DNA from: Dolomedes plantarius | Taxonomy: Eukaryota; Arthropoda; Arachnida; Araneae; Dolomedidae | Assembly: GCA_907164885.2 (NCBI GenBank) | Contig: OU015496.1 | Span: forward strand, 164,045,350-164,109,349 | DNA length: 64,000 nucleotides | Reading direction: 5' to 3' | Shown: positions 35,504 through 47,165 of the stretch, piece by piece | Position numbering within the stretch: the first letter of the stretch is position 1 | Layout of the letters: each line of letters opens with the position of its first letter | Made by a program: the position numbers and the translations under genes | Notes under the pieces: generated by a model | What the model was told of the DNA's origin: nothing | The model's input: only the letters and a program-made list of their open reading frames with translations | Database searches by the model: none

Positions 35504-36715
35504 CACTGAAGTGCCACTGAATTAGGGATAGCAAAGCCTATGCAAATTGTGTAGAGCTGCGCATAATGTATGCGCAAGTGAGGCCGCTGTGGTAACTGCA
35601 TATATAGCGCGTACTGTGGTTGTTCTGAATTAGTTGTTGGAATTGCCAGTATGGGTAAACTGCCTGATTTAGACGCCTTCGATCGAGGACAAATCGTAGG
35701 TGCGCGACGCATGGGCCATTCAATTTCCGAAATCGCCAGACAGCTAGCATTTTCAAGGTCAACAGTGTCAAGAGTATACCAAGAATACATGGATGGTGAA
35801 AAAAAAACTAGCAATCGGGCGAACTGCAAAGGACAATTAGCCTTGACAGTACGTGGTGAGAGACGGCTCAGGCGTATTGTACGTAGCCAGCGAAGCCAAA
35901 CATTAGCTCAAATTACCACCCAGTTTAATGACGGTGCCAGTCGTACAGTCAGTAAACGGACTGTGCAGCACTCGCTTCACAGTATGGGTTTCGAGAGCCG
36001 TCGACCTACGAGAGTATCATTGCTCTATACTCGCTATCGGGCTGTACGTCTTGCCTGGGCAAGAGAGCACAGAGACTGGAGTGTAGAGGACTGGAAACGA
36101 GTAGCATGGTGTGATTAGTCTCGATTCCGACTACTTAACGCTTACGGGAGACTGAGAATATGGCGTCAGGCTCACGAAGCCATGGATCCTACATGCCTGG
36201 CTGGAACTGTACAAGGGCATGGTGGCTCAATCATGGTCTGGGGTGTTTTTTCGTGGCACAGTTTGGGATCTTTGGTGCGTGTACCAACCTCCCTCAATGC
36301 AATTCGGTACGTAGAGTTGCTGGGTGATCACCTCCATCCGTTCATGCTGTTCTGTTATCCGCACGGTAATGGAGTTTTCCAGCAAGACAACTGTACCTCT
36401 CACAAGTCCCGGTTGGCTACTGGCTGATTGGATGAGCATTCCTCTGACTTCTCTGTCATGAATTGGCCACCTATAATCCCAGACTTAAATCCTATTGAGC
36501 ATCTTTAGGATGTTTTGGAACAAGGCGTGAAAGGCAGCACCAAAGAACCTTACTGAATTATGGACAGCTTTAGCCAATATTTGGCAAGCCATTTCCGTGG
36601 AACGTTTCCAGAAACTTGTTGAATCTATGCCTTGTCATGTGGCAGCCGTTATCAAGGCCAGAGGAGGCCCAACTCGTTACTAGATAGGTATCCCTAATTC
36701 AGTGGCACTTCAGTG
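35504..36715 (+). mobile_element. Tc1/mariner element, DD36E (Incomer-like), copy 2
   Basis: Both ends carry CACTGAAGTGCCACTGAATT read inward, flanked by TA on both sides. It is 1212 bp and close to copy 1 (3337-4556) throughout, but in the opposite orientation. Its transposase gene is broken in several places. Movement would be possible only with an enzyme from another copy. Confidence 0.93.
35651..36682 (+). pseudogene. DD36E transposase, broken copy
   Basis: Collinear with the intact transposase at 3369-4409. The frame is open for 155 codons from ATG 35651 and stops at 36116-36118, immediately after the codon for the first catalytic Asp (WCD, then a stop in place of Ala). Compared with copy 1 there are further stops at about 36424 (Trp to stop in the GWLDE motif) and 36508 (Trp to stop in the EHLWD motif), and a 7-bp deletion near 36529 in the VKGHH region that shifts the last third. 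The DNA-binding region is intact in sequence. The product would be a truncated DNA-binding fragment at most. Confidence 0.93.
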
Positions 36716-36717
36716 TA

Positions 36718-37204
36718 CTTTTCCGTGTCTTTGATCGACCTTATGAAGCGTTTTCCAAAAGGTAGCCATACTAGAAGAGTGCGTCAGGACTCTTTTTATA
36801 GAGTTCGAACTCGGAAGAAAGTCAACCCTTCCTAGTTGACATAAATAGTAAGCGCAACAAAGTCGTAGTTGCAAGTGAGCCTAAAAATGATTGGCTTTGT
36901 CTTAATGCGATGAATATATTTCAGCTTAACCGTTCTTTAATCTAAACCAGTTTACTTCCCCATAATTTCAGAGAATTTTAACTGTTAATTTTAACTAAAC
37001 CACCTGTCATTCGACTGGTCATGCATTATTCATAGTTTGGAATGAAAGATATCTGATTTCAATATTACACCTAAACGATGCTTAATTTTGGGAAAACGTA
37101 ACTAAGTATTTGAAGTGCAATCTAGTTACTCTTAATCAAAAAGCTGGAAAAAATTATTCCTCATTGTTTTGAGAAGTCATTATATATATATATAATATAC
37201 TTTT
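36718..37204. other. unassigned stretch
   Basis: AT-rich, with a short TA run near 37181-37198. No gene or element end is recognised. Confidence 0.5.
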
Positions 37205-37421
37205 TTAAAAGCAGAGGCACTTGTCGTCAAACATTCGCCTATACTACGCTACAGTTTACTGCCCATTTTATTATAGGGGCACCATATAGGCGGACAGTAC
37301 TACCCCCTATGAAGGGATGACACAAACGGAGGTATTTTTCGTGGCGTGACATTGGGATTCGATCTGACCACCCTCAGCACCGAAAACCAGCGCGCTGTAT
37401 CACTGGGACGCTACAAGCCCG

Positions 37422-37425
<4 letters not shown>
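37205..37425 (-). mobile_element. tRNA-derived SINE (family 2), copy 2
   Basis: The minus strand has a B box GATCGAATCCC around 37354-37364 and an A-box-like TGTAGCGTCCCAGTGATAC near 37398-37416. The body carries GCACTTGTCGT and CACCATATAGG blocks in the same order as the copy at 26655-26885. A (TA)n(TG)n microsatellite abuts its head. Confidence 0.65.
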
Positions 37426-37427
<2 letters not shown>

Positions 37428-37492
<65 letters not shown>

Positions 37493-37500
37493 ATATATAT
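37428..37500. repeat. (TA)n(TG)n microsatellite
   Basis: About 33 bp of TA followed by about 27 bp of TG and a short TA tail. Confidence 0.95.
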
Positions 37501-40500
37501 GTTGTCGTTGTTACTTATGCCCCTTAATTAAAAATATCTATAATTTAATAACCAGTGGACTAAGTTGAAAAACTATTTTATTTTATTTCCTTTTATTTCA
37601 GAAGAACTAAATATGGGATAACCGTGTTGCAAACAAACACTGTTAAAGTCATTTTGTTTTTCTCTATTCAACCCCTGAAAAACAAACTCATACATTTAGT
37701 ATATTAACATTAATTTATGTAACTTGTTGTCAAGTAATATTAGAATAACCTAAGATTTAAAGTTTTAACCTCAGCTTCATACTGGTCATCTTTAATTATA
37801 CATGTACCGAAAATCTACCTCAAGCTATAGACTTAGAATAACATTAATTTCTATTCTATTAAACACATTTAAAATTACTAGGCTGCAAGCACAAGCGAAA
37901 GAAAAATAATAATAATAAACGGAAGAAACAGAAGGATTCAAATCTGCCCCCACGCACTATTTTCTTAAACAGAGACTTAGCTCTGCTGCGTAAATATTTC
38001 TTCAAAGTGTTTTGGCAACGACGTCCGTGTTCTGTCTTACATTTCAAAGTGCCGACGGGAAGATTTCATTTTTTCCCCGTTTCTGTCTGTGTCGGATTAG
38101 CCGGCGAGGAAAAACGTCTATCTCCCGGTGTTTGCTTAAAATTGTTCCCGGGATACGAAGCACGCTAATAAGGGAGCACTTCCAAGAATCTCAGTTAACA
38201 GCTGAACACTGATCAAGCTGAGTTTTGTCACCGGTGAGGACTGAATCCACGTTTGGCGTCGCGGCATAGTCGAGAAGTTGGCTAATAGGCTCGGAGCGTT
38301 GGGCTTGGTTTCTTTTAAATTAGGCAACTTAGCGGAGAGTGATCTAATTAGCCTGATCTCAGCAATTTCGGCTTTCTAGATGGGTGGTTGCCCTTGCATC
38401 CGTTAAAACCTTTCCTTACCAACACCCTAAATCTATAATACTCTATTCAATATAGCGTCAAAAGCCCTGATTTAAGTCATAAAGAGGTCTGAACGGGTTG
38501 TAAATTCAAAGCCGTCCTGGTGTGTACCAATAGTTAGTTTAGTCCAGCCTAGCCGCAGATACTTCAGTCAGCTGAGACTCAGCTTCGGCCCAAAATCATG
38601 GCGGTTTGTTGAAGCCCGAACCCGGCTAGCCTAAGTTCAGACCGGCCTCCATAGTATTCAAATAAAGAAGAAACAGAGTTTAGCTACCATCTTAATATAC
38701 TCTGCTAAAGAATGGGTAAGACACATTTTTAACGGACGTTTGACACATTTTGAATGTGTGGTGAACGTGCATGAGATATTTTCGATTCCTTTATTGCATT
38801 AAAAATGTGATAAATCTGTAATGTTATTATGAATATTATGAAGTTTCTTCTCTGGTCTTAATCTTAAGCAACTTCTTGTTGAATAAGTGAGATAATATTT
38901 AAAAATTTCAAAAAAAGTATGGCTTCAGTTTTGAAGATCCCAATGATAAAATCAAAACCCGACAAACTTGACACTGAAATTAAATAGACTTTGATTTTTT
39001 ATTTACACGGAAATGTAAATATGATCTAGGTCACTTAAGTTAGACTTATGATCTCTTTTGACTCTCTTTTAAGGGGACTGTGGACTTTCAAAATTGTGAA
39101 ATTTTTCCAAACATTTATTTTTTAAAAATTTTATTGAATTGTGAAACTACGGACGAGTACGAATGTGTTGCAAAAAGAATTTTTAATTTCTGTGATTATT
39201 TCCTAGTTATAGGCATTTGTATTTAATTTAGATATTATGCGGTTACTAATAGCAATAACTTTAAATGTGTTTTTCTCAAAATAAAAATTTTCATGTCATT
39301 CGAATATTCAAACTGCTCCAAGCGCATTTCTAATTATCGTATTGCTTTGAAATTTAGATGAAATTTAGAGTTTATATACTTAACTGCATATAAAATTAAA
39401 TCTTAGTGAAGAAAATTATGCTTCGTAGCTCAGAAGTTCTAAATTTTGTACTTGAAAAGATGATTTTTAGGTATTTTGCATAATAAAAAGGGTGTTTTCA
39501 CTATTATTTTTTATCTCTTTATATTTTTAATGAATGCTTAAAATAAGCAATAAGTTTCATTGTTAGTTGTATAAGGTATCCTGTAAATAAAAATCACCCT
39601 ATTATCTGTAAAAGAAATGCGCATGGAACATTTTTAATTTGGCCAATTATTGATAAAATTATTAATTCCTAATGCATAAATTATTAATATTTCATCATTA
39701 AATTTTAACCACTTTTACATATCTATGGTACTAATCACATATTCAAATTTCAAGCAAATCCATTCAAAACAAAAAAATTGGGTTTGAAAGTCCACTGTCA
39801 CCTTAAAGTTTCAAAACGTTGTTTTCTTATGAATTAAAATCCTTACTCCAGTCCTTACTATCTATCTGTCGATCACATCTGTCGTAACGTTTATCAGCTT
39901 TTTTAGACTGGATATATTCTACCCTTTTCATCATATTCACCATCTGAGGATTGTTCCCTTAAGAACGCCTCGCATCTTGTAGATATGGATACGGGCCCGT
40001 CTGCAAGACTTTTCAATTCAACAAAAATCCTCTTTTTGCGCGATTTTAGGCGCTGTGTTCATGTCTACACATTCCAGGATGCACGTGCAAAAGGGTTAGT
40101 CTCAATGTCCAGTCCACTTTGGCGCATTCCTCGCCTTTCTTCCTTAGACACACAAAACCCACTAATCTTTGTTCTCTAAGCTCCGCTCCACTGATTGGCG
40201 GTCGCGGCTCCACTGCTTGGCGGCGCCAAATTCCACATCTGGTCAGCTCATCAAGACCACGTGATCATCCGAGACTCAAGCGGGAATTTTAACGACAATC
40301 GCGGAGAGTACCTTTTTCCACGACCCTTGATGGACGTAGCCATGAGGGGCAGAATAGAACGGTTCCGCGGCCTACCAGTTCCAGCAAGCAGATGTACCAA
40401 GCCGAGATGGAGACGCCCTCCAGATCCTAAAAGGACCTCCTGATACTTTGGTTTTTGTCATGGCCTTGTCATTTACTTTCAACCAAATAAAATAACGAGA

Positions 40501-41270
40501 TGATCATCAATCCAGTTTTTGACCTTTTTATTGTCACAGTCTTGTTCTTATTTTTGCAGATCATCAATGGAGGGGTTATATTCGATCTCCATCTTTTCTC
40601 ATCTTAAAAGTAATTCGACCATGAAATGTTGTATGACAAATTAACTTAGCACGTCAACCTATAATTTAGGACAACATCACTCACACATTCCTTTATGTCA
40701 TCCCGATGGATAGCTCCTGAATACAATGAAATGTAATCCCGGCTTGATCGAGTTAATGAAATGGAAACCATCAATACCAGGACTATGCAGATATCTAAAT
40801 TCCCGTTATCCGTATCCACGTATAGACATGCTGATTTTCAAAAGGTGCTGAAATATGGGGTTCCGCGACCGGAGTTTCTGTGGCAGTCTCAAAGCGTACT
40901 GCTGCTAATCTGCTGCCAACGAAGCAAAATAGTACCTGCTGGTGGGTTTAGAACAGTTAGAAAATGAAAATGCACACAGCAGAGCTTCTAACTCATGCAG
41001 GTTCACTCATGAGCGCCGATCTTGATGTTTTCCAGCGTCGTCAAAACACACGACATAAACACTTTGTTGTTGACATTTCCCTAGTTCCGAAAAATATTTA
41101 GTATCTTAGTAGAAAAGTATCTTAAACTTCATTAGTTGGTACCCGTCAAAACATGACGGCTAGATAGTAAATAAATGCACTAATACACAAATTATACTCA
41201 ACAAAGCATTGTAAAATGTTGAAAATCATAATAATGTGCATAAACAAACTAATGTGTTTAAGCGGCCTCT
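37501..41270. other. unassigned region, one GC-richer island
   Basis: Mostly AT-rich without gene signals. The part 39980-40450 is clearly richer in G+C; it includes ATTGGCGGTCGCGGCTCC (about 40194-40212) and an 82-codon frame (40195-40443) followed by AATAAAATAA near 40486-40495. This could be an exon, a non-coding transcript end or chance; no domain is recognised and no call is made. Frames near 38012-38212 are likewise unsupported. Confidence 0.45.
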
Positions 41271-41590
41271 TTCTTAGTGAGTATCTAAAGCCAGATTTAA
41301 AAATGCCACTGAGCATGCGCAGAAAGCAATTTTTCAATTGTAAATTATCGCTAATTAAACAGCGCAAAATAAACAATTTCCATCAGGTTTAATCTTATAT
41401 TTCACAAACATAATTATCATAAAAATATAAATGGCAGAGAGAGAGAGATACCTCGGAATAAACGTGTTTATCATTAAAACATGTCATTGAGCATGCGCAG
41501 AAACAGTGAGTTTCTAAAGCCAGATTTAAACATGCAACTGAGCATGCGCAGAAATCAAATTTTAATTGTAAAGTATCGCTAATTTATAGA
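41271..41590. repeat. direct repeat carrying GAGCATGCGCAGAA motifs
   Basis: Two units of about 80 bp (about 41277-41355 and 41506-41585) share TCTAAAGCCAGATTTAAA and ACTGAGCATGCGCAGAAA and end in a TATCGCTAATT block. A third TTGAGCATGCGCAGAAA stands near 41487. GCATGCGC resembles the half site of NRF-1-type factors. A GA microsatellite lies between the units near 41435. Confidence 0.8.
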
Positions 41591-42181
41591 AATTGCGGTT
41601 ACAAAAACCAAATTTGACAAACTACAGATTACAATCTTTCGTTTAAGACCAAAATGAAGCAAATTGATGCAGTAGTTTTCTCTCACGGACTACCCAAAAA
41701 GTCGGCTTAGCAACTTAAATATATAGATATCCTGGAAACTTTACGTATCCGGTTATACAGCCAGTCACAGCCGTACGATGGCAGAAGAGCTATGGCGCTG
41801 GCATTCAGTACTAGAGTTTGTGGTTCGATCACACTGGCATGGATGTTTGCAGCCTTGCAGAATCCTTTTTAAGCATAGGTTCTGGTTTAATTATCCCTCG
41901 TGTATGAAAAAATGGTGGTATCACCCTCAGACAAACAGTTGTTTCTGATATGCATGCATATACTTTCGAAAACTGAATTGAAAGTTGAAAGTCATAATTT
42001 AGCTGAAATAAAATTTTATGGGGTATATTTTAATTATTATTATTAATTTAAGAGCGTCACAATAAAATTGGAAATTTCTTTAGCGGCACTACGGCAGTAA
42101 TTACATGATGTCCTAGGTCGGATACTTAGAATTCTTATGTCGTCTAATATGACGAATGTTGATTTCAACTATATGAAACAC
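41591..42181. other. unassigned stretch with a SINE-like segment
   Basis: Around 41760-41850 the plus strand has an A-box-like GAGCTATGGCGCTGG and a B-box-like GTGGTTCGATCAC, suggesting another tRNA-derived SINE head or a tRNA-like relic. The remainder is AT-rich and unassigned. Confidence 0.4.
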
Positions 42182-42290
42182 TCACCTATATGGTGTTCCC
42201 ATAAAGTAGCCAATAAATAGAGGTGAATAACAAAAGGCGAATGTCTCACGACAAAGTGCATCCGCATTAGACAGGTCTATATGAAACAAA
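42182..42290 (+). mobile_element. SINE family 2, headless fragment
   Basis: The reverse complement matches the body of the copy at 26655-26885: CACCTATATGGTG, ACAAAAGGCGAATGTCTCAC and GACAAAGTGC are shared. The tRNA-like head is not present to the left, so this is a partial copy. Confidence 0.7.
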
Positions 42291-42729
42291 TGCATGGGTA
42301 TGGAATCAGCATGAAAATTTTGACTCTTGTTGCAACCTCTTTCAGACAGCGTTATTGTCTGGGGCATATTTTGCATGGGAGTATATTTGACTCTCGGGAG
42401 AAAATGCCTGTTCTTTTGGTGACACTGAAAAATAAAATATTTGATGGCTCAGCTAGGATTTCTGAAGACTTTATGTCATGAGATCCAATGGATTCTGCAT
42501 TCAACTATACCATGTGATGGGAATGTGGGGGAACAGCATGAAATGCTGGATCCTCCTTGCTTCTTTTTTTGGGCCTTGTTGAGGTCTGGGGCATATTTGC
42601 TGCTACAGTATCTTTGATTCCAGCGAAAAATTTCCTAAGCATCGGAACAAGATTGAAAGTTCCTTCGTCCACCTTGCAAACAAAAATACTTGTTGCGTAA
42701 TAACATTTTTTGCTATCTCAAAAAGTTTA
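42291..42729. other. unassigned stretch
   Basis: No gene is recognised. TTCTTTTTTTGGGCC and a repeated CTGGGGCATATTTTGC/CTGGGGCATATTTGCT phrase (about 42358 and 42586) hint at an old duplication of about 225 bp. Confidence 0.4.
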
Positions 42730-42730
42730 A

Positions 42731-42777
<47 letters not shown>
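42730..42777. repeat. (TA)n microsatellite
   Basis: An uninterrupted TA run of about 46 bp. Confidence 0.95.
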
Positions 42778-42778
<1 letters not shown>

Positions 42779-45143
42779 CTTATTTATTTAAAACTCATTT
42801 TAACGGCTTCCAGACAAACTTGACTGGAAGGATCTTGTAGGAGGGATAATGAACTTCCAAGTCATCAGTGTAATTGTTTAATATCAATGAAATCTTTGTA
42901 CAACGAAACGAAAATAAATGTGTTGTTTCCAATCTCTTGGTGTAGGAAAGCCAGCCTACACCAAGTTCAAAGGACCTTTGTCCTTGGCGAAGGACAGTAG
43001 CTTCACTTTAAAGCGAGGTACCACCAGGGCTGTAAGCTGGCTTGACCTCGAAGAACATCGGTCCCGTAATTTTGATCCGAGTCAAGTGACGAGACCGGAA
43101 CACTTGACCCCGCATCTCCAGAGTTATTTTGGGAACTTGGAGGACATTGCAGCTACGATAGACTTTTTCCGTGCACCAGCCGCCATTAGTGTACACGTCG
43201 GTGGTTTAGTCAGCGACGTTCAGATCACTGGCATGCTACCTTTACCAACCGGGCCACTTCACCCCAAATAAAGGTAAAATAATAATAGCTCATGATCACA
43301 AATTAAAAGTAAGTTTACAGAAGCAATTTTTTAACTTATTACATATATATCTTACTTTTAAAACCTTACAACTAAAACTTTAACAATATCTCTCGGAATA
43401 TAAATAAAATTATGAATTGTCTTTAGAAATCCTTAATTCTCATTGAAGGCCTTCCTTTTGGATGAACTTTATCATAATTTTCTTTAATTTACCTACATTT
43501 TTAAAATGTTTTCCAGCATCGTGGGATGTTAATAAAGAGCACCAAGAGTTGTCAAAGGTTCCATGTTAATCATCCAAATACCAACTTGCTTTTACCATCA
43601 TCATTTTCATCTTCAGCACTATTCCATTCAGATTGAACATTTTCCATCGTTTTGACTTAAGAAGTCTTGCATCTTCTTATTTTTTTACTTCGAAAGTACA
43701 TTTCACTCATACAGGCGTTCTTTCATTTGTTTGAAAAATTGACTCCATTAGTGATTTTGGCATTGCAGTTCTGACATTGTAAAATATGGAAATAGAAAAA
43801 TTTCAAACGCGACTTTTAAAAAGTGACATTTTAAGAGTGAGATCAATGGCGTCAGTTGGAACATCGGGTCCGGGGAAAACGTCCAATTGGATTCTTAAGT
43901 CTTACTTACACCTTGTCCCTATATTTTGGCTAGCCCGGGTCTTTAAAGCTCACGGGCTACGGGAATCATCATCCTTCATATTAGGTAAAAGTCATTCTTA
44001 AATCCTAATGACCATTTAACAAGGTTTGACCGTGGATTGCATGGGCCTCTCTAGAGAAGATATCTCGACTTCCTGAGAGTCAACGGACTTATGGATCTCG
44101 TCTGACTTCGTCAGACAATGGAGGATAGGCAACAGCAACAATAGGTTTGACCGAATAATTAATGCAGTTAGGTAGATAGACTTTCAGGGGTCCATGCGTC
44201 CTGGATGGAAAGTCAAGTGAAATTAGCCCCTACTAGGTCCCAAAAAGATGCAAGGTGGTTGGTCATCACTGTTTGACTCCTGACAGCTCAGCATGAATAT
44301 TTTATGCACATTTCCTTTCGACCCTTATTAACCAGTCTTAGAAGCTTTCGTGACATCCGATGCTTATTTAACTTTTTTTCAACGTATCACATCCTGGCAG
44401 AGACTTTTTCTGAAAAAAAAAAAAAAAGATCCATCAGCGTCCATTTCTGATTCCATTCCTCTCGATATAACAAGCAGCGAGCCTTCGTAGAAAAACCGAG
44501 TTAATCCCCGCGCAGACGTTAATCCGCAACAGCTGAGGGACGACTGGTTTTTGAAGTCGTGTCAGCGATGCTGCCAAGATAGGACTCGATCCAGCTTCTT
44601 TGGAGAGGAGCGTGTTTCCTCGGAACCCCCCGTCGACTCTGTATCCTGCGGATGAAAGAGAAAGAGAATAAAAAAAATAAATAAATTATTCACTGTTTTG
44701 AAAGTTCGTGGAAGTCTTCGTAAACTAACACTGTCGAATATACACTATGCGAAACACCTCGTTTGCTTTTTGGAGTGATTTTAAGGGGGAAAACAAACTT
44801 GAAGACTTTGAAGATTCTCGGATGGGGATTTATCGTCAATGGAAGGTTCTAATTATAGCGTCCGTAGAGAATTATTCTGATTTTCATGTGTTCAAAAGTC
44901 ACAGATGGAGGGATGTAGCTTAGACATTAACCTTTCTTCAACGAAGTCTAAATTTATTTTTTTCAATTTATTTTCCCCCCCAAAGGGAAGCGAGTTAAGG
45001 AGACTGTTGGGATTACTGGAAGATTTAACGTAATACTTTTATAACCATTTTTTTTATTGAACTTATAACACAAAACTTCGTAGATTAAAAAATCATTCCG
45101 TCGACCCTCAACACTTTCGATAATTTAACAGTTACACATTTAA
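42778..45143. other. unassigned region
   Basis: The 117-codon frame 42918-43271 is the best open frame. Part of its sequence (43180-43265) reads on the minus strand like a tRNA-SINE head (GTGGCCCGGTTGGTAAAGGT), so it is probably repeat-derived and I do not call a gene. An A15 tract is near 44415. Nothing else is recognised. Confidence 0.45.
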
Positions 45144-45230
45144 CCTTTAGCTTACGGGGCCCATTTTTCCGATTCCCTCTTTAGAACGGGAAATTTCATA
45201 CCCCCTTTGTAAGAATGGCTATTAAGGGGG

Positions 45231-45232
<2 letters not shown>
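45144..45232 (-). repeat. dispersed repeat, copy 2
   Basis: Reverse complement of the repeat at 2636-2722, sharing AACGGGAAATTTCATACC and CGATTCCCTCTTTAGAAC. As in copy 1, the same end touches a (TA)n run. Confidence 0.7.

Positions 45233-45297
<65 letters not shown>
45233..45297. repeat. (TA)n microsatellite between two elements
   Basis: About 60 bp of TA joining the dispersed repeat on the left to the Tigger-type MITE on the right. Confidence 0.95.
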
Positions 45298-46275
45298 CAG
45301 TGGTACCTCGACTTACGAGTTTAATTCGTTCCATGACGGAGCTCGTAATTCGAAATACTCGTATCTCGAATCAATTTTCCCCATTGAAATGAATGGAAAT
45401 GCCATTAATTCGTTCCGGGCTCCCCCAAAACACCGCAATTTTTTGTTACATGTTTTTAAATAAGAAAAATGTGCTTATAAACGACGAACATTGTATAAAA
45501 GCGCAATAAAATATAATGTACTGCAATAAACTTGTTTTATTAAGTGTAATGTACAACATTTACCTTGGAGATCAGACTTGAAGATGCTGATCGAAGAGGA
45601 GGAGGAGGAGAAAGGCTGAACTGAAAAATTAAATCTTATTCTTTCATTTTTGACCTTTTCGCCCCGCTTTCCCCACTTTCGCTTTTATTATCAGCTACTC
45701 TCTTAAAGTGAACGAGTGAGACACGGAAGCTGGGCGATTGTTGCATCGTTCACTGTGGCTGTAATGTCCAGATTCCTCTTTCTGAGAATATGAAGAACGT
45801 TTTCTCAGAATCCATAGAAGGGGGGAGGGGAGGTTGCGATCCTAGGACCAAGGTCATCCCATCCCCTAGACCCCATGGGGAGTTCTAGTGTGGGGAAGTG
45901 AGTTGAAGCTATTTGTCTGCGAAAGATGTTGGGAGCTGTTCGGTTTCGGCGGGCGACTCAAGTTTGGGCAGAGCAAGCTGCCCGGGATGGTAATTGTTGA
46001 GTGTTAATCTCTCGGTTTAAGACTGGATAGTAGTCTTAGAATAATATGTATACAATTGTATAATAATTGTACATAAAGATTGTAAAGATTATATGCTTCT
46101 CGTGTTCTCATTTGATGAACACATGGCGTTCGCTGCTCAAACTAGCTGTGGGGTATCAGAAGCTTGCTCGTAACCCGAATTTTAGCTCGTAACTCGAAGC
46201 AAAAAATCGGCCGAGAGAATGCTCGTATCTCGAAAAACTCGTAAGTCGAGACACTCGTAAGTCGAGGTACCACTG
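45298..46275. mobile_element. pogo/Tigger-type non-autonomous element
   Basis: The termini CAGTGGTACCTCGACTTACG and (read inward from the right) CAGTGGTACCTCGACTTACG are a perfect match over 20 bases, flanked by TA. Inside both ends the motif CTCGTAA/TCTCGAA recurs (four to five times on the right side), as expected for transposase-binding subterminal repeats. The 978-bp interior has no transposase; a minus-strand frame crossing the right end is incidental. The wording of the ends is typical of Tigger-like elements. Confidence 0.88.
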
Positions 46276-46279
46276 TACA

Positions 46280-46534
46280 TATTTATTTATTTTTTCTTGG
46301 GCCCGTATTCTTGAGACACATGCTATGCCACCCTTAAGGAAAAGGTTAACTGAAAGCAAACTTGCGGCAATAATGAATAGGATTTTTTTCCTCAGATTTT
46401 CAGCCCACAGCGAAATTAAAAGTAATAAAGTTTGTAAAAAATATGGCAGAAGTTTGATTTTTTCCGAGTTGTTTCTCCAGAAACGGAAGCTAGTTTTATA
46501 GAACTTATATACAAATCCTTCTGTCTTCGCTTTT
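46280..46534. other. unassigned short stretch
   Basis: AT-rich. A 127-codon minus-strand frame crosses from the MITE end through this stretch into unrelated sequence and has no domain. Confidence 0.5.
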
Positions 46535-47165
46535 GTCATTTATTGCCTTAATTCGCAAATGTAACGCTGTGTCTGAGCAAACAGAGAGATTTTAAAACAA
46601 ACAGGGAATACACCAGTCTATTAAATTAGGAAGACAGTTTAGATACCTTTCTAAGCTTTTCTACCAACAACTCATGCTAGTCTCCATCGCAATTAAAGAA
46701 AATTTTGTCATTCATCACTTCTACTATTTATTTTGACACCATTTTAAAATGTAACACTGTGCAAGAGTAGGCAAATTAGCGAGTAGAGATGTATAAAGAA
46801 TAAACAGAGAGTGGTACATTCGTTTTAGACATCTTTTTAACCAGCAACCGACGTTAGTCGTCATCATGATTAGTTCTGCCATTCATAAATTCTATTTTTT
46901 ATTGTCTTCACTATAAAATGCAACCCTTTGCAACAATAGACAAGTAAGTGAGTAGAGACAGACAGTGATCCCTACGTTTAGATAGCAAGTTTAGATACCT
47001 TTCAAGCTGCTTCAACGAAAACCCATGTTGATCTACATCATGCTTATAAAAAAAAAAAAAGTCATTAATCACTTCTGTAATCTACTGCTTTCATTTTCGC
47101 AACCGATACTGTGTCCACAGCACTCAGCTCAGACAGAAAGAGAGACAGTGAAACTCCACTGAAAG
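46535..47165. repeat. degenerate tandem array, about 175-bp period
   Basis: Four units begin with a GTCATT(T/C)AT-like phrase near 46535, 46708, 46880 and 47061 (steps about 173, 172 and 181 bp). Each is followed by a TGTAACGCTGTG/TGTAACACTGTG/TGCAACCCTTTG/CGATACTGTGTC block, then AGAGAGA/AGAGACAG and a TTTAGATACCTTT-type block. The sequence is unlike the array at 16.3-17.7 kb, though the period is similar. Confidence 0.7.

Noticed and set aside
42918..43271. 117-codon open frame
   Set aside because: No domain; part of it reads as a tRNA-SINE-like head on the other strand, so it is likely repeat-derived.
46156..46539. 127-codon minus-strand frame
   Set aside because: It crosses the right terminal repeat of a Tigger-type MITE into unrelated DNA and has no domain.
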